A program made the translations under genes and the position numbers. Source: Cercozoa sp. M6MM (Eukaryota; Endomyxa: Ascetosporea). From it: a stretch of 57,738 nt of DNA. This document shows, piece after piece, positions 12,044-23,627 of the stretch (position 1 is the first letter of the stretch; each line of letters starts with the position of its first letter). Under the pieces are notes generated by a model that worked only from the letters and a program-made list of their open reading frames with translations, did no database searches and was not told the DNA's origin. The stretch lies in NCBI GenBank assembly GCA_040357565.1, contig JBDODJ010000072.1. The stretch is one strand, 5' to 3'.

Positions 12044-15000
12044 ATGGTGCTGGTGGAGCCACTATCTGTGACGCACTTACATCGTGCTTCGTGGCTTGAC
12101 GACGAACGCCTAGCTTTTCAATGTGGCAGTGCTGTGTTCGTCCAAAAATTCAACGCAGTGACACAAAAAGCTAGCTTTACGAAACACACTCCGGAACTGC
12201 AACTTCAAGAGCTGCACCGCTTGACCTTTCCCGAATTTTCAGCTTTAGACTGCTGGTATTCGAACCCGCGAGACAATGAAATACTCGCTGCAGTGAGAGA
12301 TGCAACAGAAATGAAGCTTCTATCTTTCTCGCCGACGGGTAAACTTAATAATGTCGTCTTTAGGTAAATTGACGCTGTCAGTTATCTATTTACGGTACTT
12401 CTAATGGATGCTTGTGATTTTCGGCAATGATGTTCTCGTTATCTCGGATGGTATGAAAGTAGCTTCGCAACAGAGGTTACGAAAGCTCTTGACATACATG
12501 TGTCTCACTGTGGCAAGTTCGTAGCTGTTCTTTTCGAAAAGCTTCGCTCAGCTGGCACAAGTGACTCTGTCCTCGGCGTTGCTTTCACCATGTTCGAGCG
12601 AGAGTCAAAGACTGTGCTCGTGTCGAGTTACGGAGTTCCTGCTGATAGTGAGGTGCTACGCATCCTCCCGAGCTCGACTCATTCAATTGCCACTGTGTCG
12701 CGTCGTTCAGTTGGAATCCACCGTGTATCTGATGGTGTCGAAGAGGCATTCGTCGACAGTATCTACAGCACGGCTGCTTCGCTGGGAAGCTCTGCGTTCA
12801 TACCGTACTCAGTTGCATGGGAAAGTGAGGACAGTGTCCTCGTCTGCTGCAAAAAAGGCGAACTCGTCCGCATAGAAGGCTTCAGTGAAGTCATCCATTC
12901 AAAGATGAGTTTGGCCCCGTCGTACGTGCTCAACTGCCACAATGCGAAGGCAGTGCACGTCACTGCGAGTCACCTGATTGTCTCTGAAGATGATGTAGAT
13001 GAGAAAAGCATAACTTGGCGACCTCGAGCCGAGGTTTTAAGTACGGATTTTCGGGCTGTGTTTTCCAAGGACGCCACCGAGTCGACTGTGCGCTGTGCTT
13101 TGTCTCCTTCGTTCAATCGTCTTCTTGTTGTGACATCTCAAGGCAAGTTTAGGCTTGGCCAGATTCACCGCGAATCCTTCTTGTTTGGGTTGAATGAGCA
13201 AGCGGCTGCTGCAAGCGACAATCTTGACGCTTCTGAAACCGACTTGGGCTTAATGCGGAGCCAGACCACAGCTGAGTTCGACCGCCGCGAAACGGACAAC
13301 TGCACCTTCGTCGACCTGTTCCAGAAAGTGCCACTGAGACCTCAAAAGATCGACGACATTGATGTCTTGACGCAACAACGGTATAGAGTGAAGCAGTCGC
13401 ATGCTCAAGGTCATACTGTCATGCTCCCGCTTACCGACCGAAACGTGATTGCAGTGACCCAACTGGGCATCAGCAATCGCGTCTACTTCGTCGATCTGGA
13501 TGTCGACTGCAAACATGCTATACGCAGTCAGCTTTGCTTCGAAAACCCAGTGATAGCTCTTGCGATGTGTCCTCCGACAAGCCCAGACATTCAAGTTGTG
13601 GCGGTTCTCACAAGCGTCGGCACCTTAAGTCTTCACTATGTCGATCGACACCAAAAACTGCTTAACTTCGCCTCCCAAACCTTATTCTTCGAGACTGAAG
13701 ACGAATCGAAAGTGGAAATTGAAGCGAGGAACCTCCTTACATCCACTAGAATCACGCACGAAGACAGCGCAGCAACAAACAAGCGGCGATTCTCGCCGTC
13801 GGAAGTAGAGATGATCTGGAGTTTGGACGCGAAGACTATCACAGTGACAAACCTTCTGGAGGAGTACTGCGTACTCATCGAACTTCAGACGGATGGAATC
13901 GCCAGCATAAGAACGATAAAGCTCGCCGGAGCTTCCGTTGAGTGTGAGGCTGGTGCGGGTGGAGAACTCTCACATGCGTCTGAAACAGTCGCGGAGCTCA
14001 ATTCTCTGTGGTTCAAAAATGTTCGTGCCTTCGCCACTGCCGTCGGAGAGGTCGTGGTTGTATGCAACAACACCGTTGTCTTGAAAGCGTCTGCACATGA
14101 CGCTTTGGCTGCGAGCATGTGCTCACTGGCATTGACATCTCACGCGCGTTCTTTTGTTTCCTCTGCTTTCGATGGATCTCTGTTCAAGTGGCGACTTCCA
14201 CTGAGCGATCAACTTGAGCGACTTGCTGTTCCCGAAGTACCCTCGCCATTCGACCGAACTGCGATCGAGAAACCACTTGAGGCCGTGAGAGCAGATACCA
14301 AGAACTTGTCGCTCTATCATGAATCTGCGTCCTCTCTCCGCGCGGAGCTAGAGAATATGCAGGGCGAGTTCGAGCAGTTGCGAGAAGCGAACTTGAAATC
14401 TGAACCCGAAGAACAGGTGGCTGAGGAGGCATTTGTTGTGAATCATGACGCCTACAGCTTTTACCGCGAGGTAGAGCAGTGTGTCACCTCTCGTGTCGTT
14501 GCAGCATCTCGTCGTTGCATTCGCACTTTCGAAATTCAAACATCACGTCTCAAAAATTCTGTGATCGACGCTTACGATCAACCTTTGTGCAAACTTGCGA
14601 CCTTTGGCGATACTGGCCACAGTCACTGCGTGAGATCACTTCCGATGTTGTCGTTGCAAGAGCGCCGACAGTTAGAAAATGTGAAAGCAGAAGCTTTTGC
14701 GGCCATCTACCGTGAGTCTGACTCGAAACTGAAGGAACCCGAACCCCCGAAGTACCGATATTTTTTCGACAATGCTCCGGACTACGTTGACGCGCGATCG
14801 TGCCACAACACCGACGAAGCGCGCACTTTGCCTGCGGCGTCCTTCGTTCGGCCGTTGTTGGCTCTCCAGCCAACAGATTATCATCGAAGTTTACTGACAC
14901 AGCTGTTGAAACTTGTCGCCAACGAGCTGCGCATGTCGTTTAACCAAGAACTTCTTGAGAGCAAACGAAGCAAAGAAGACGTGATAAAGTCTGTTATCTC

Positions 15001-18000
15001 CGAACTCAAAGGTGCGTAAGATACTCTTCAAAGCCGTTTTTTGCACTAACGTTTTTTGTAGATGCGTTTAGTCTGTCGTACCAGATCCGTACGCTGGAGG
15101 CTCGACCGGAGTTGGAGCTGGTCGAAGCTTGTGACGACAGCGATTCAAATGCCTCTGAGTTTCTGGAGACAGATGAGGGCTTGAAGGAGGAAGCCGATAT
15201 TCTTGCTGAAGGCGAGATGATAATGCCGACGGACGAAGAGCGCGAGGCATTCCAATCGACGTTTCCGGCGATGGAAGAAAGAGAGCGGACTGAAGAGGCC
15301 ACCGCTGTGAAAGACACCGAGGTCCAGACGGAACGTATCTTCTCTGCAGAGGAACTAGTTGCCCTCAATAGACTAGCGGAGCTAAGCAAACCCACGGAGG
15401 AAGAAAAGACGCTTCGTGAAAGCAATGAAAAGGCTCTATACGATATGATGTATGGTACGAATTGCTTCAGTTGCTTTATTTATATTTTGCTTACTTTTCA
15501 TTTATTTTGTGAACACAGGAGTGCTGCAAGAAGTGGATGAAGAACTTGCATTTTTTGATGAAAGATACTTCGGCCTCAAGAAAGCGATTCAACCGTGGAT
15601 GGTAAACATACCTCGGAAGTACTGGACGGAAGCTCAGCTAGACGTCGTCTTAAAATTAAAAGACAGCATTCAAAAGTTTAACGTCAGTCGCGAGGTAACC
15701 ATAAGACAATATAATTTTCTGTCGATACGACCTTGGAAAACAATATATAATTTACGAATTGATATTTCCATGAAATGGGCAGGCCAAACTGAAGGAACTG
15801 AAGGAAAGACATTCTTCGCATCTTCGTGCAGCCTCGCGCATGCAAGTGGAAGTAGACTCTCGTGTTAAAGAGCTGGCCATGCGCCGTCTTCAGGTGGACG
15901 AAGAGGCGACTGCAGCTACGTTGTTGGGCACGAAATTAAGCTACGCAGCAGACGCGAATTCCTACCAGAAGATCCGCCAAACCGATTTGCAAGACAAAGC
16001 GAGGCTTCTCCATAACAAAGTGGCGCATCTCCTGCGTCACTACAACCACGCCATGGAGTTTGTGAAGATTCAAGAGGAGCGACTGCGGACAGTCCGCAAG
16101 CACCTCAAGAAGATAGACAGGTTGTTCAACCAAATTTGTGCCGGCGAACAGGAGGTACTCGAAATTTTGTGCACTTTATCCAAGCCGACTCAAACCTGAC
16201 TTGGACCTTACATCATCGTGATATAATGTAGTACTCTGACCTTTTCACGCTGGTTTTGGAGAAAACCAACAACTCAGAGGAACTCGTCGCGCTTCTTTCC
16301 GAGTACCAGCCAAAGCTACTCGAGCGCAGCTCCGATGCCTTCAAATCAAAGAAGGGAAGTCAGTCGACCACAATGTCTCGCAGATCTTCGCTGAAGACAG
16401 ACATAGAAACGAAGCGACGACACCGCAAGTCAACGATGAGATCGCTCAAGAAGTCGCTGTCGCGTCGATCGCAAAGGCGCAGTTTGTTTGAAGAAGCCTT
16501 GCTGCACGAGGAACGCAGTCTTTCGCACAAACAGTCAGGAACAGGATCTTCGAGAACCGGCTTTCATGAAGAAGGAAGCCTGTCGCAAAGCAATACACTT
16601 GCCTTCTTGGACCCATTTCACAGCCTACGCGAAAAGCGAAAACATAATGAAAAGATGGATTGTATTTCTCCTTTCGTTTTTTCGTGAAGTAGTTGCTGTC
16701 TTTGACGTTCGTACATTTACCGGAAATTTGTTTGTAGTCACATTACCAGAAATACCGGAAGAACTGAAGCCAGAAGAAATTAAAAAAGAAGACTGGCAAA
16801 CATTGCTATCCCTTCGACAGGACAAATTAAACTGCACCCTCGAGGGCAATCTTGTGCGGCAGGAGCTTCGCGCCGCCAAAACGCGATGTGAGGCATTGCG
16901 TGATCGCATCGCCGCTCTGCAGGCCGAGCTTGCAGAATCGCAGGAGTTGTTAAACGTTATTTCAAAAGAAATCGCCGACGACGGAAAGCACAAGCAAACC
17001 ATTCTCGTTCGTGTACCGCAGAGCAGCTGTGAGGTGCCACCGAGCTCGAAGATAGAAGACACCAACTCAATTATGCTCGCACGTGCTGACGACATCCTGA
17101 AGCTGAACAAGCAGATTCTACAGGCGGCAAAGCGATGGGTTTCGGAACTAGAGCGCGTGTGCGACGAAGGGTCGGCTCTAGACAGACTCAAATGGATCGC
17201 GAAAGGCAAGGAGCTTCGCAAACGCGATCTCGAGTTCCGATGCGCCGAATTGCAGGTGCATGCAACTCTGTTATTCAACACCTGCTCTGTCACAATCCTC
17301 TGTTTAGCTCATGCGAGTCACCAAACAACTGCACGCGTCGCTGCGCGAAGGCGGCTACGAAACGCGACGACAGAAGCAACAGAAGACTCTAAGCAGACAG
17401 CTTTCGTTCATCAAACGTGAGACAAAAAAGGACGCTGAGACTGCCACTGCCAATATTCTTGTTTTAAGGTACGAGGACACAAGAAATCGCACTTTTAACT
17501 TATTGTGATCTTGTATCCTGCAGCAAGGACATCGCACTGCTCGAGAATAAGGCAAAACGACTCGATGCCAAGTTGGGTATCTCTCGCCGCGTTCACAGCG
17601 TTTAGCTTACTGTTGATTTCCACAGAAAAGGCGCGTGTAGCAGCAAGGAACACAGAGAGAGTCTTTAGTATGTCCTGTAGGTTGTCGTTACTCCGCCTTT
17701 CAAAGATGGGATTGCCTTGTTCACTTGTCACTGTGACACCGGCAGACCACGCACCCGGTGACACCGGTGAACCGCAGCTCGACGGAACTGCAGTGCGCAC
17801 TAAGTTTAGTAACTACCTCGCTTTTCAAATGAACGATTTCTTTGAGTCTGTTGGTTTTCTCAGAACTCCTCCGGTTGGCGCAAGGACAGAAGGCCGAGAT
17901 CAAGTTCCTACGCAAGGTGCATGATCGGCTGTGCAAGGCGAATGTTCCTTCCTTCCGACGACAAGAGCAACAGCAGCACCTAGTAGGTGCAAGGGATTCC

Positions 18001-18018
18001 GGAAACGCTCAGACTTGA
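12044..18018 (+). CDS. CFAP43: CFAP43-type WD-repeat/coiled-coil cilium protein
   Basis: CFAP43 and its paralogue CFAP44 form the tether/tether-head complex of inner dynein arm I1. Ten exons fit: 12044-12363, 12460-15011, 15062-15454, 15519-15694, 15783-16154, 16232-16661, 16738-17255, 17308-17468, 17524-17576 and 17864-18018. They total 5,130 nt (1,709 aa), near the length I recall for human CFAP43. The N-terminal 750 or so residues are beta-propeller-like. After about residue 780 the protein is helical and charged. The block ALYDMMYGVLQEV at the exon 3/4 junction matches the ALMDMMGGVLE block I recall from CFAP43. A Ser/Arg-rich insert (about 16360-16480) precedes the last coiled coil, which ends in AEIKFLRKVHDRL. 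CFAP44 is the main alternative name. Confidence 0.82.
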
Positions 18019-18074
18019 GGTCCGTGGCATCTCGTGACGTCATACCACGCATCTTTCAGTCAGTTGAGTCGGTC

Positions 18075-19800
18075 CTAGCTGCTACTAGTTAAAACTCCCC
18101 ACTGTACCATCGTTTCAGCAGTTTAATACTGCAGAATTTGATTGCACCGCTCTGTCCGTCGCTTTGCCAATTTGTTGCTTGCAATGATTGTCGGAAAGCG
18201 GAATGATGGTCAGCGCAGTTAAGCGAAGGTCTCTTGAGCTCGTGCGGAAGCAGGCAAGCTCTCGAGGTTGGTCTGTTCGCGTATACATTTCGCGCAGCGT
18301 GAACACACTTGGGCTTGCCGCAGAGAAGGTGACTTACCCATGAGTCGTCTGTAAGACAACCGGTCGACTCAAAGCCGGTGTCACCCTCAGACTGATACGC
18401 ACTGGGAAGAGACAAGGAGTTGCTGTCGGTGCGACGACCCGCATTGGGGCTGTTGCCGATAGAAGCGCGCGCCAAAAGATCCATAATGGTCGACACGATA
18501 CCCGACACCATTCCTGTCGACCACGCAAAAAGCGTACTGACAAGTCCTGTATTGCGAAGACTAGGCACTGGCACTACCTTCTTCGTCCTCGCTGTCATCA
18601 ACATTGTCAGAATCATTGTCAGTCTCAGTGTCCATGTCAGAGAGCTCATCACTGTCGATGTCGTACCACGAGCTGTCCATGCCGTCCTATTGACCATGGT
18701 CAAACATAGATAGAGGAATAAAATTAGATTAAACACAATTTAGCGAGAGAGAAATATTCGTACCGAAAAGGCAAGGTCTGCCCACGACATAGTCAGCGCT
18801 GTGTCACTATCCTCAGAGCGCTTGCTGGCGCTGTCGTTGAAGTCCATGTGTGAGGTATCGTCCGGTGTGCACTTCTCTTCGGCCGAACTGACCTCGTCGA
18901 TACTCGTATTGCAGGTCACGGGTTTTTTCTCATTGTCCGCAGTCGTGTCGACAGACGTCCTGAAGGCCAATCCCTCCGAGTACGAGTTCGCTTGCTTGGC
19001 TTTATCCACCCGTTCCTACCAGATACACGCTAAACTGTTTGTGTACAACTTACGTGAGGGTTCCAACTATGAACGCACTTGCAACTGCTCGAGTTGCTGT
19101 CGTTGTTGCAGTTTCTCGAGTCCAAGACGTTCCTCGGTGCGCTGGCGGCGTCTCTGTTCTCTCTGCAAAACAGTGATGAATTCAATACTGTAGCATCCAG
19201 TCTGACGCACACAAAGTGACCTCTCGGATCTTGCGCAACTTGCGCAAACGACGACGCGCCTCTTTGCGCAGTTTGCGCCTGCGCAACGCGTCCACTAAGA
19301 AGTGACAAACTACGCGCTGAGATTGAGCAACTCTTGTACCACTGCGCCTTTCGCTCGTGGTGCTGCTTCTCACGCTCCAGTTCCTGCGCCTCCTTCTGTT
19401 GCTCGAGTTCGTTCAGAATGTTATCGAGTCGGACACGCTGCTTCTGCACGCTGCCAGTGTCATCGTCGTTGCACACGTTGCTGTCACTGGCACTCTCGAG
19501 ACCCTTGGTAACGGAAAGAAAGGTGACAGGCATCACTAGCTGCTCGGACTCTGCTGCCCATTTTAGTATCCAAACAATCAGAAAACAACTTGAGTTCAAC
19601 ATCATCATCTAAATTACCGGTCTCCTCCTGGGTCGGAGCAGCCTGTGTTTTCTGCCTCCTACGCGAACGCATGCCCGCTGTTTCAAACATGTAAACTGAG
19701 TAATACCAACACACAACAATTCCCACGACGAGGTACCCAGTTTGACGAGCTTCCGCGCTGCACGTTCAACACGCTCCCGCAGCCTGTATTTAGTGTGCAT
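18075..19800 (-). CDS. Coiled-coil protein with acidic C-terminal region, unknown
   Basis: No family is recognised. Proposed exons are 19737-19800, 19618-19677, 19374-19553, 19221-19294, 19079-19162, 18764-19015, 18578-18686, 18338-18546 and 18075-18101, summing to 1,059 nt (352 aa). The N terminus is basic. A strongly charged helix follows (KLRKEARRRLRKLRKIR, then REQRRRQRTEERL), giving an Arg/Glu/Gln coiled coil. Later parts are Ser/Asp/Glu-rich (DIDSDELSDMDTETDNDSD) and end in an amphipathic stretch (FAWSTGMVSGIVSTIM). The last intron (18102-18337) is uncertain: if it is kept, the frame runs on to 18089. The gene converges on CFAP43 with about 57 bp between stops, so the 3' UTRs must be short or overlap. 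Confidence 0.6.
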
Positions 19801-20541
19801 TTACTTTTTCCCTAACAGGGTGTCGATGTCACTGAATTCCGATCATACCGGTTGGGCACAGGCTGTCCGTTCTGCATCAAACGTCGCATGCGACTACAAA
19901 GATGCCAGTACTGATACAACATTGACCTTGAGACAAACCGAGCCCGCGCCTGTTATATATGGTACCGAAAAGAGACGTCGTCTCGAATGACGCGTTGCAG
20001 CGTGCGAGACTGTTTCACGGTGCCTTCTTCAAATGAGTGTTTGTTCTTGGACGTGGCAAAGACGAGACGCAAGAATTCAACGACAGCTTGCTTCGCAAAC
20101 ACACACGCAAGCAGTGAAAATAACTGAAACTGCCGTTGAATACTGATACCCTTTCACTCATCGGATGAACCCAACACAGGCTGTATGCCTAAAGCTGCTA
20201 GATTTATCAATAAAACTGGTGCTCGACCGTGTCCGGGTGTAAATGGCAGTTGGTCCCCAGAAGCAAAAAGTACAATCATAGACCGATCAAGGTCCAAAGC
20301 CGGGTCAGGGGTACAGTACTGGATCCGACTCAAGTCTACCGATCCGATTTTCGAGACCCGTCACCTGGCATATCTACTTTTTGTGAGGTCTGTAGGCGTG
20401 TGCTTTGTGCATTATTCATTGGTAGCGCGAGTCTCACGCTGACTGATAGTATGTCTGTCGAGTGCCGCACGTGCAACTTTTTGATTTCACCTGGCGTGGA
20501 ACTTTTGACGAAGAGTTATTTTGAGGGTTGTACAGAGCGAG
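19801..20541. other. Divergent intergenic region
   Basis: These 741 bp lie between the starts of the coiled-coil gene and the desaturase gene. They hold only short frames with no recognisable content. A TACAG just upstream of 20542 could be a splice acceptor, so a 5' exon of the desaturase may hide here. Confidence 0.4.
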
Positions 20542-21793
20542 ATGCACGACATTGACAAGCTTAACTCGCTGGTGGACAAGCGCATGGCCACGATCAAGGT
20601 GTGGGGGGGCCCCCAACTCGGGCGAGACCAACTCTCTAATGTGTGACAGGCCGACCTCAAGAGCGGCAAGCAGAAGAAAGAGGATTTGTCGCCCGAGTTC
20701 GGTGCTCTTCTTGAGGGCAAGACGCAGGTACATACGGGTCTTTTCTGTGCTGCACCCTTAATTACATTGAGTGATACAGGTGTACCACCGTCGGTACAAG
20801 TGGCTCACGGTGGCCCTCTGGCTCCTGGGCATTGGCTTTGTGTTGGGTGCGCCCAATGTGGCCGTGGTGCTGGCCTCGCTGGGCATCATGTACCTGTGGT
20901 ACGACCTGTACTCAGGTGTGCTGCACATCGTGCTGGACCACCCGGCGCACGTCGCTGTGCCGGTACATTAGCCTGTCCTTTCGTTCGTGGGTATTCCCAG
21001 GGTGTCTTGTGTTCCCAGGTGCTTTCTGCCCCGTGTCTGGAGTTCCAGTGGCACCACCACCTGCCGCGTGGTACCTCTACCCTTGTCTCTTGTGTCCTTG
21101 CGTGTGTCTGTCCCTGCGTGTGTCTGTTCCTGCGTGTGTCTGTTCCTGCTATCTTTCTGCATGTGTGTAGATATTGTGTCCAAGAGCTACATGGAGGTGT
21201 GCGGTGACCTCAACACTGTCGCCTGCATTCTCTCGGTCATCCACCTGTTCGGCTGGTACGTTGGCACCTTTAGATAAAAAGATCAACTGACTGGATTGAC
21301 TGGACCTCTTGTTTGACATGCGCAGGGGTCTCTACAATTCGCCCGTCGGCCGCTGCGTTCTCGGCTGCAAGCTGCTAATGGCTTACTTTGGCCAGGTACT
21401 TCTTGTCTACCGACATTTACACTTTAGACATGTGCATATACGTATGTCTGTATGTGTTAGTACTGCCACCGAATGTCGCACGCGCTCCGCAAGGACCGTC
21501 CGGCTGCGGTGCAGTTCCTGCAGGATAAGGGTACCATCAACAAGATAGCCTCCGCCCCTGGCATACTGACCTGTGTTTGAGTAGGTCTCATGCTGTCGGC
21601 GTCGGCGCATGGCATGCACCACAAGACGTATGACGACATGTTCTGCATCGGCAGCGGTGTGTGCAACCCTTTCTTGGCCTGGTGTCGCCGTAACGTGACG
21701 TCGAATCCGTCCATCTGGCTCGTCGTCTTCCTCGTCGCCTCCATCGTCGACTGCGTGCTTCTGACGCGCCTCATCGAGAGTCTGCTCCTCTAA
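20542..21793 (+). CDS. Kua/PEDS1/FAD4-type lipid desaturase
   Basis: This is a membrane di-iron desaturase of the family that includes plasmanylethanolamine desaturase (PEDS1/TMEM189/CarF) and plastid FAD4. Exons are 20542-20598, 20650-20727, 20780-20962, 21019-21070, 21171-21255, 21326-21395, 21461-21530 and 21585-21793, totalling 804 nt (267 aa). Two hydrophobic spans occupy about residues 54-90 (ALWLLGIGFVLG, VAVVLASLGIMYLWYDL). The His signature follows in family order: YSGVLHIVLDHP, EFQWHHHLPRDI, YCHRMSHA and HGMHHKTYDDMFCIGSG. A C-terminal hydrophobic segment (IWLVVFLVASIVDCVLL) closes the protein. Substrate cannot be told from sequence: plasmanyl lipid (PEDS1-like) and acyl lipid (FAD4-like) are both possible. 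Six of its seven introns begin GTAC. An extra 5' exon is possible. Confidence 0.85.
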
Positions 21794-22714
21794 GCTGAGC
21801 ACACCGTGACCATACTGCCCACCGACTGCGCTGACTCGCGATCGAACGGACGTGCCGCGCTGATCTATTGTTGGATACCATACTAGCTACTTTAGGGGTA
21901 CTATGATGTAAGCAATTACTTTTTTGCCGGGCTCTTATGGCAGATGGACACATGTTACCGCAGCCCTCTCAGATAGGGATCAGGCCTTGGTAAATTAAGG
22001 GTACTTTGCCAGTGATACAAAAAAACTAAGGAACGAAATAAAGTCTTTCTTGGAGGAAGAGTGGCCAAGTGTCAGTTTGAAAGAGTGAGTTACCCCAACG
22101 GTTCAGTTGGGCGGCAAAGCACTGGTGGTGGACGGGACAGTCACCCGTCAGATGGGAACTGTAGAAAGGACAGTCAGTATAAAGGGTCCTTGAGACGGAA
22201 AGACGTCGTGAGAACTTAGTAATGAGGATTCAGAAGTACTTGAGTTGGAAGTAAAGAAAAGAAGGGCCCCTGGAAAGGCAGAGGACAGGTAGAAGCGAAG
22301 ACAACTGGTCCTGGAGAGATCAGATTACCTGGTCGAGAGAGAGCCCTTCTTTGAGTTCAGCTGCAAAAAGCTTGCTCAAGGCTTCCCTACTCAAACACAG
22401 GTGTTCCACAGTCTGGACTGAAGCTCTCAGTAGGTCAGGATACCAGCGAACACACGTCAAAATCTTCCACACCTCTTTCGAGGATTTTTTAAAGTTGTAG
22501 GCGAGGGTTGCTTCCGCGCGGATACAGTAGTTCATGCTGTAACACACATAGTAAACATAGGTTTAAGTGCGACCACGCTAAATGCTGACGTGACGTGACT
22601 TAAAGCTCGGCAAAAAGTCGTCACACCCCTACTTTGGTAGTTCTAGTCAGTCGTAAACGATGGTACGGTTGGCCTAGGAATTGCTTCGCGCCGTCACGCG
22701 CACACGTGCGAGAC
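21794..22714. other. 921-bp intergenic interval with an anonymous minus-strand frame
   Basis: The interval between the desaturase and POMP carries no gene I can name. A minus-strand frame at 22320-22547 reads as plausible protein (for example SSKEVWKILTCVRWYPDLL), but no exons or family could be joined to it with confidence. One copy of the recurrent 14-mer TGCTTCCGCGCGGA lies at 22509-22522, inside that frame. Confidence 0.4.
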
Positions 22715-23204
22715 TTAGAGGATGGAGCCGCCGTCAGAGTTTTGGAACACAGTGTGCATGTCGACTGGCGCGAGGTTGCTGTCTGGTCTGTTCTCGGGCA
22801 CTAAACGGACACCAACAAGGAGAGACATAGAGAACTGCAGTCACGGGCTGTGTCAAAGAAGAAGACAAGCGTACAGTCGAGGTAGTCCTCGAAGCCAATG
22901 GTCTCGTCCAATCCGAGTGCAAAGTCGAGAAGCAGGTTGTTGCTCGGAAGACCCGGGCCACGGGTGCTCGCAGCCACGCCCACTGACACCATCGACATGA
23001 AGTCGTTGGCGGCCGACGAGCCGAAAGCTTGCTTGTGCAAGGCAGCCTGTTGTTGTCAAGATGCATGAGAACATCGTAGCACGAGAATAGAGGAAGGGGT
23101 ACCGTGTTCTCCAGTTTGCTGCAAAGCCACTGTCGCTGAACGTGCTGCACCGGGTGCACGGCATCACCGCGCAGTTCCGTCACGCGGCCCAACGGCTCCG
23201 CCAT
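22715..23204 (-). CDS. POMP: Proteasome maturation protein (POMP/Ump1)
   Basis: POMP is the chaperone that guides 20S proteasome half-mer assembly and is degraded inside the finished particle. Exons are 23103-23204, 22875-23046 and 22715-22800 (360 nt, 119 aa), slightly shorter than the roughly 140-aa human protein. The diagnostic block is LDETIGFEDYLD near residues 82-93, matching the ETIGFEDIL block of animal POMP. Upstream are LPSNNLLLDFALG and a middle QAFG segment. The last exon gives a short PVDMH-type tail like the family C terminus. Both introns begin GTAC. The gene points away from the DENN gene; 423 bp separate their starts. Confidence 0.85.
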
Positions 23205-23627
23205 CGTTTGTTCTGTTTCAAACACACCAGGTTTAACAAACAACAGCAAGGCACCAAACTAGTCAGGTATTGTACGGCCGACGGTCATTGGGTCAACCTC
23301 GCTGACTCGCTCGTCGCTCACTGACATTGGCTCGCTGTTGTCGCTGTTCTGCAAAGCACAAAACAGCCAGTGATTTTCCCGGTTTCGAAATCATCAGGAA
23401 TTTTGCAAGCACAAGGCACCACTGCAATCTAAGAGCGGCACAGACTCTGAAGTTAAATTTTCTTTCTCTGGCTGGTAGAAGTGTACACGCTGCGTGCTTG
23501 CAGGCGTCCTGAACTTTTGCTTTGGGATCGCTTCGGCGCGATATGAGCCGATAAACTGTTGAGTGCAAAAGCAGATCTAGACGCTACCACCGTGTTTGAC
23601 TGTGTGCTCAGGTTGCATTGCCAGTGC
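23205..23627. promoter_or_regulatory. Divergent intergenic region between POMP and the DENN gene
   Basis: These 423 bp between two divergent start codons must contain both promoters. No conserved element was recognised; the only open frames are short and featureless. Confidence 0.35.

Noticed and set aside
21960-22560. Possible relic of an LTR-type (Ty3-like) element, from faint similarity of short segments
   Set aside because: The suggestive segments lie on opposite strands, no terminal repeats were seen, and the resemblance is too weak to call an element.
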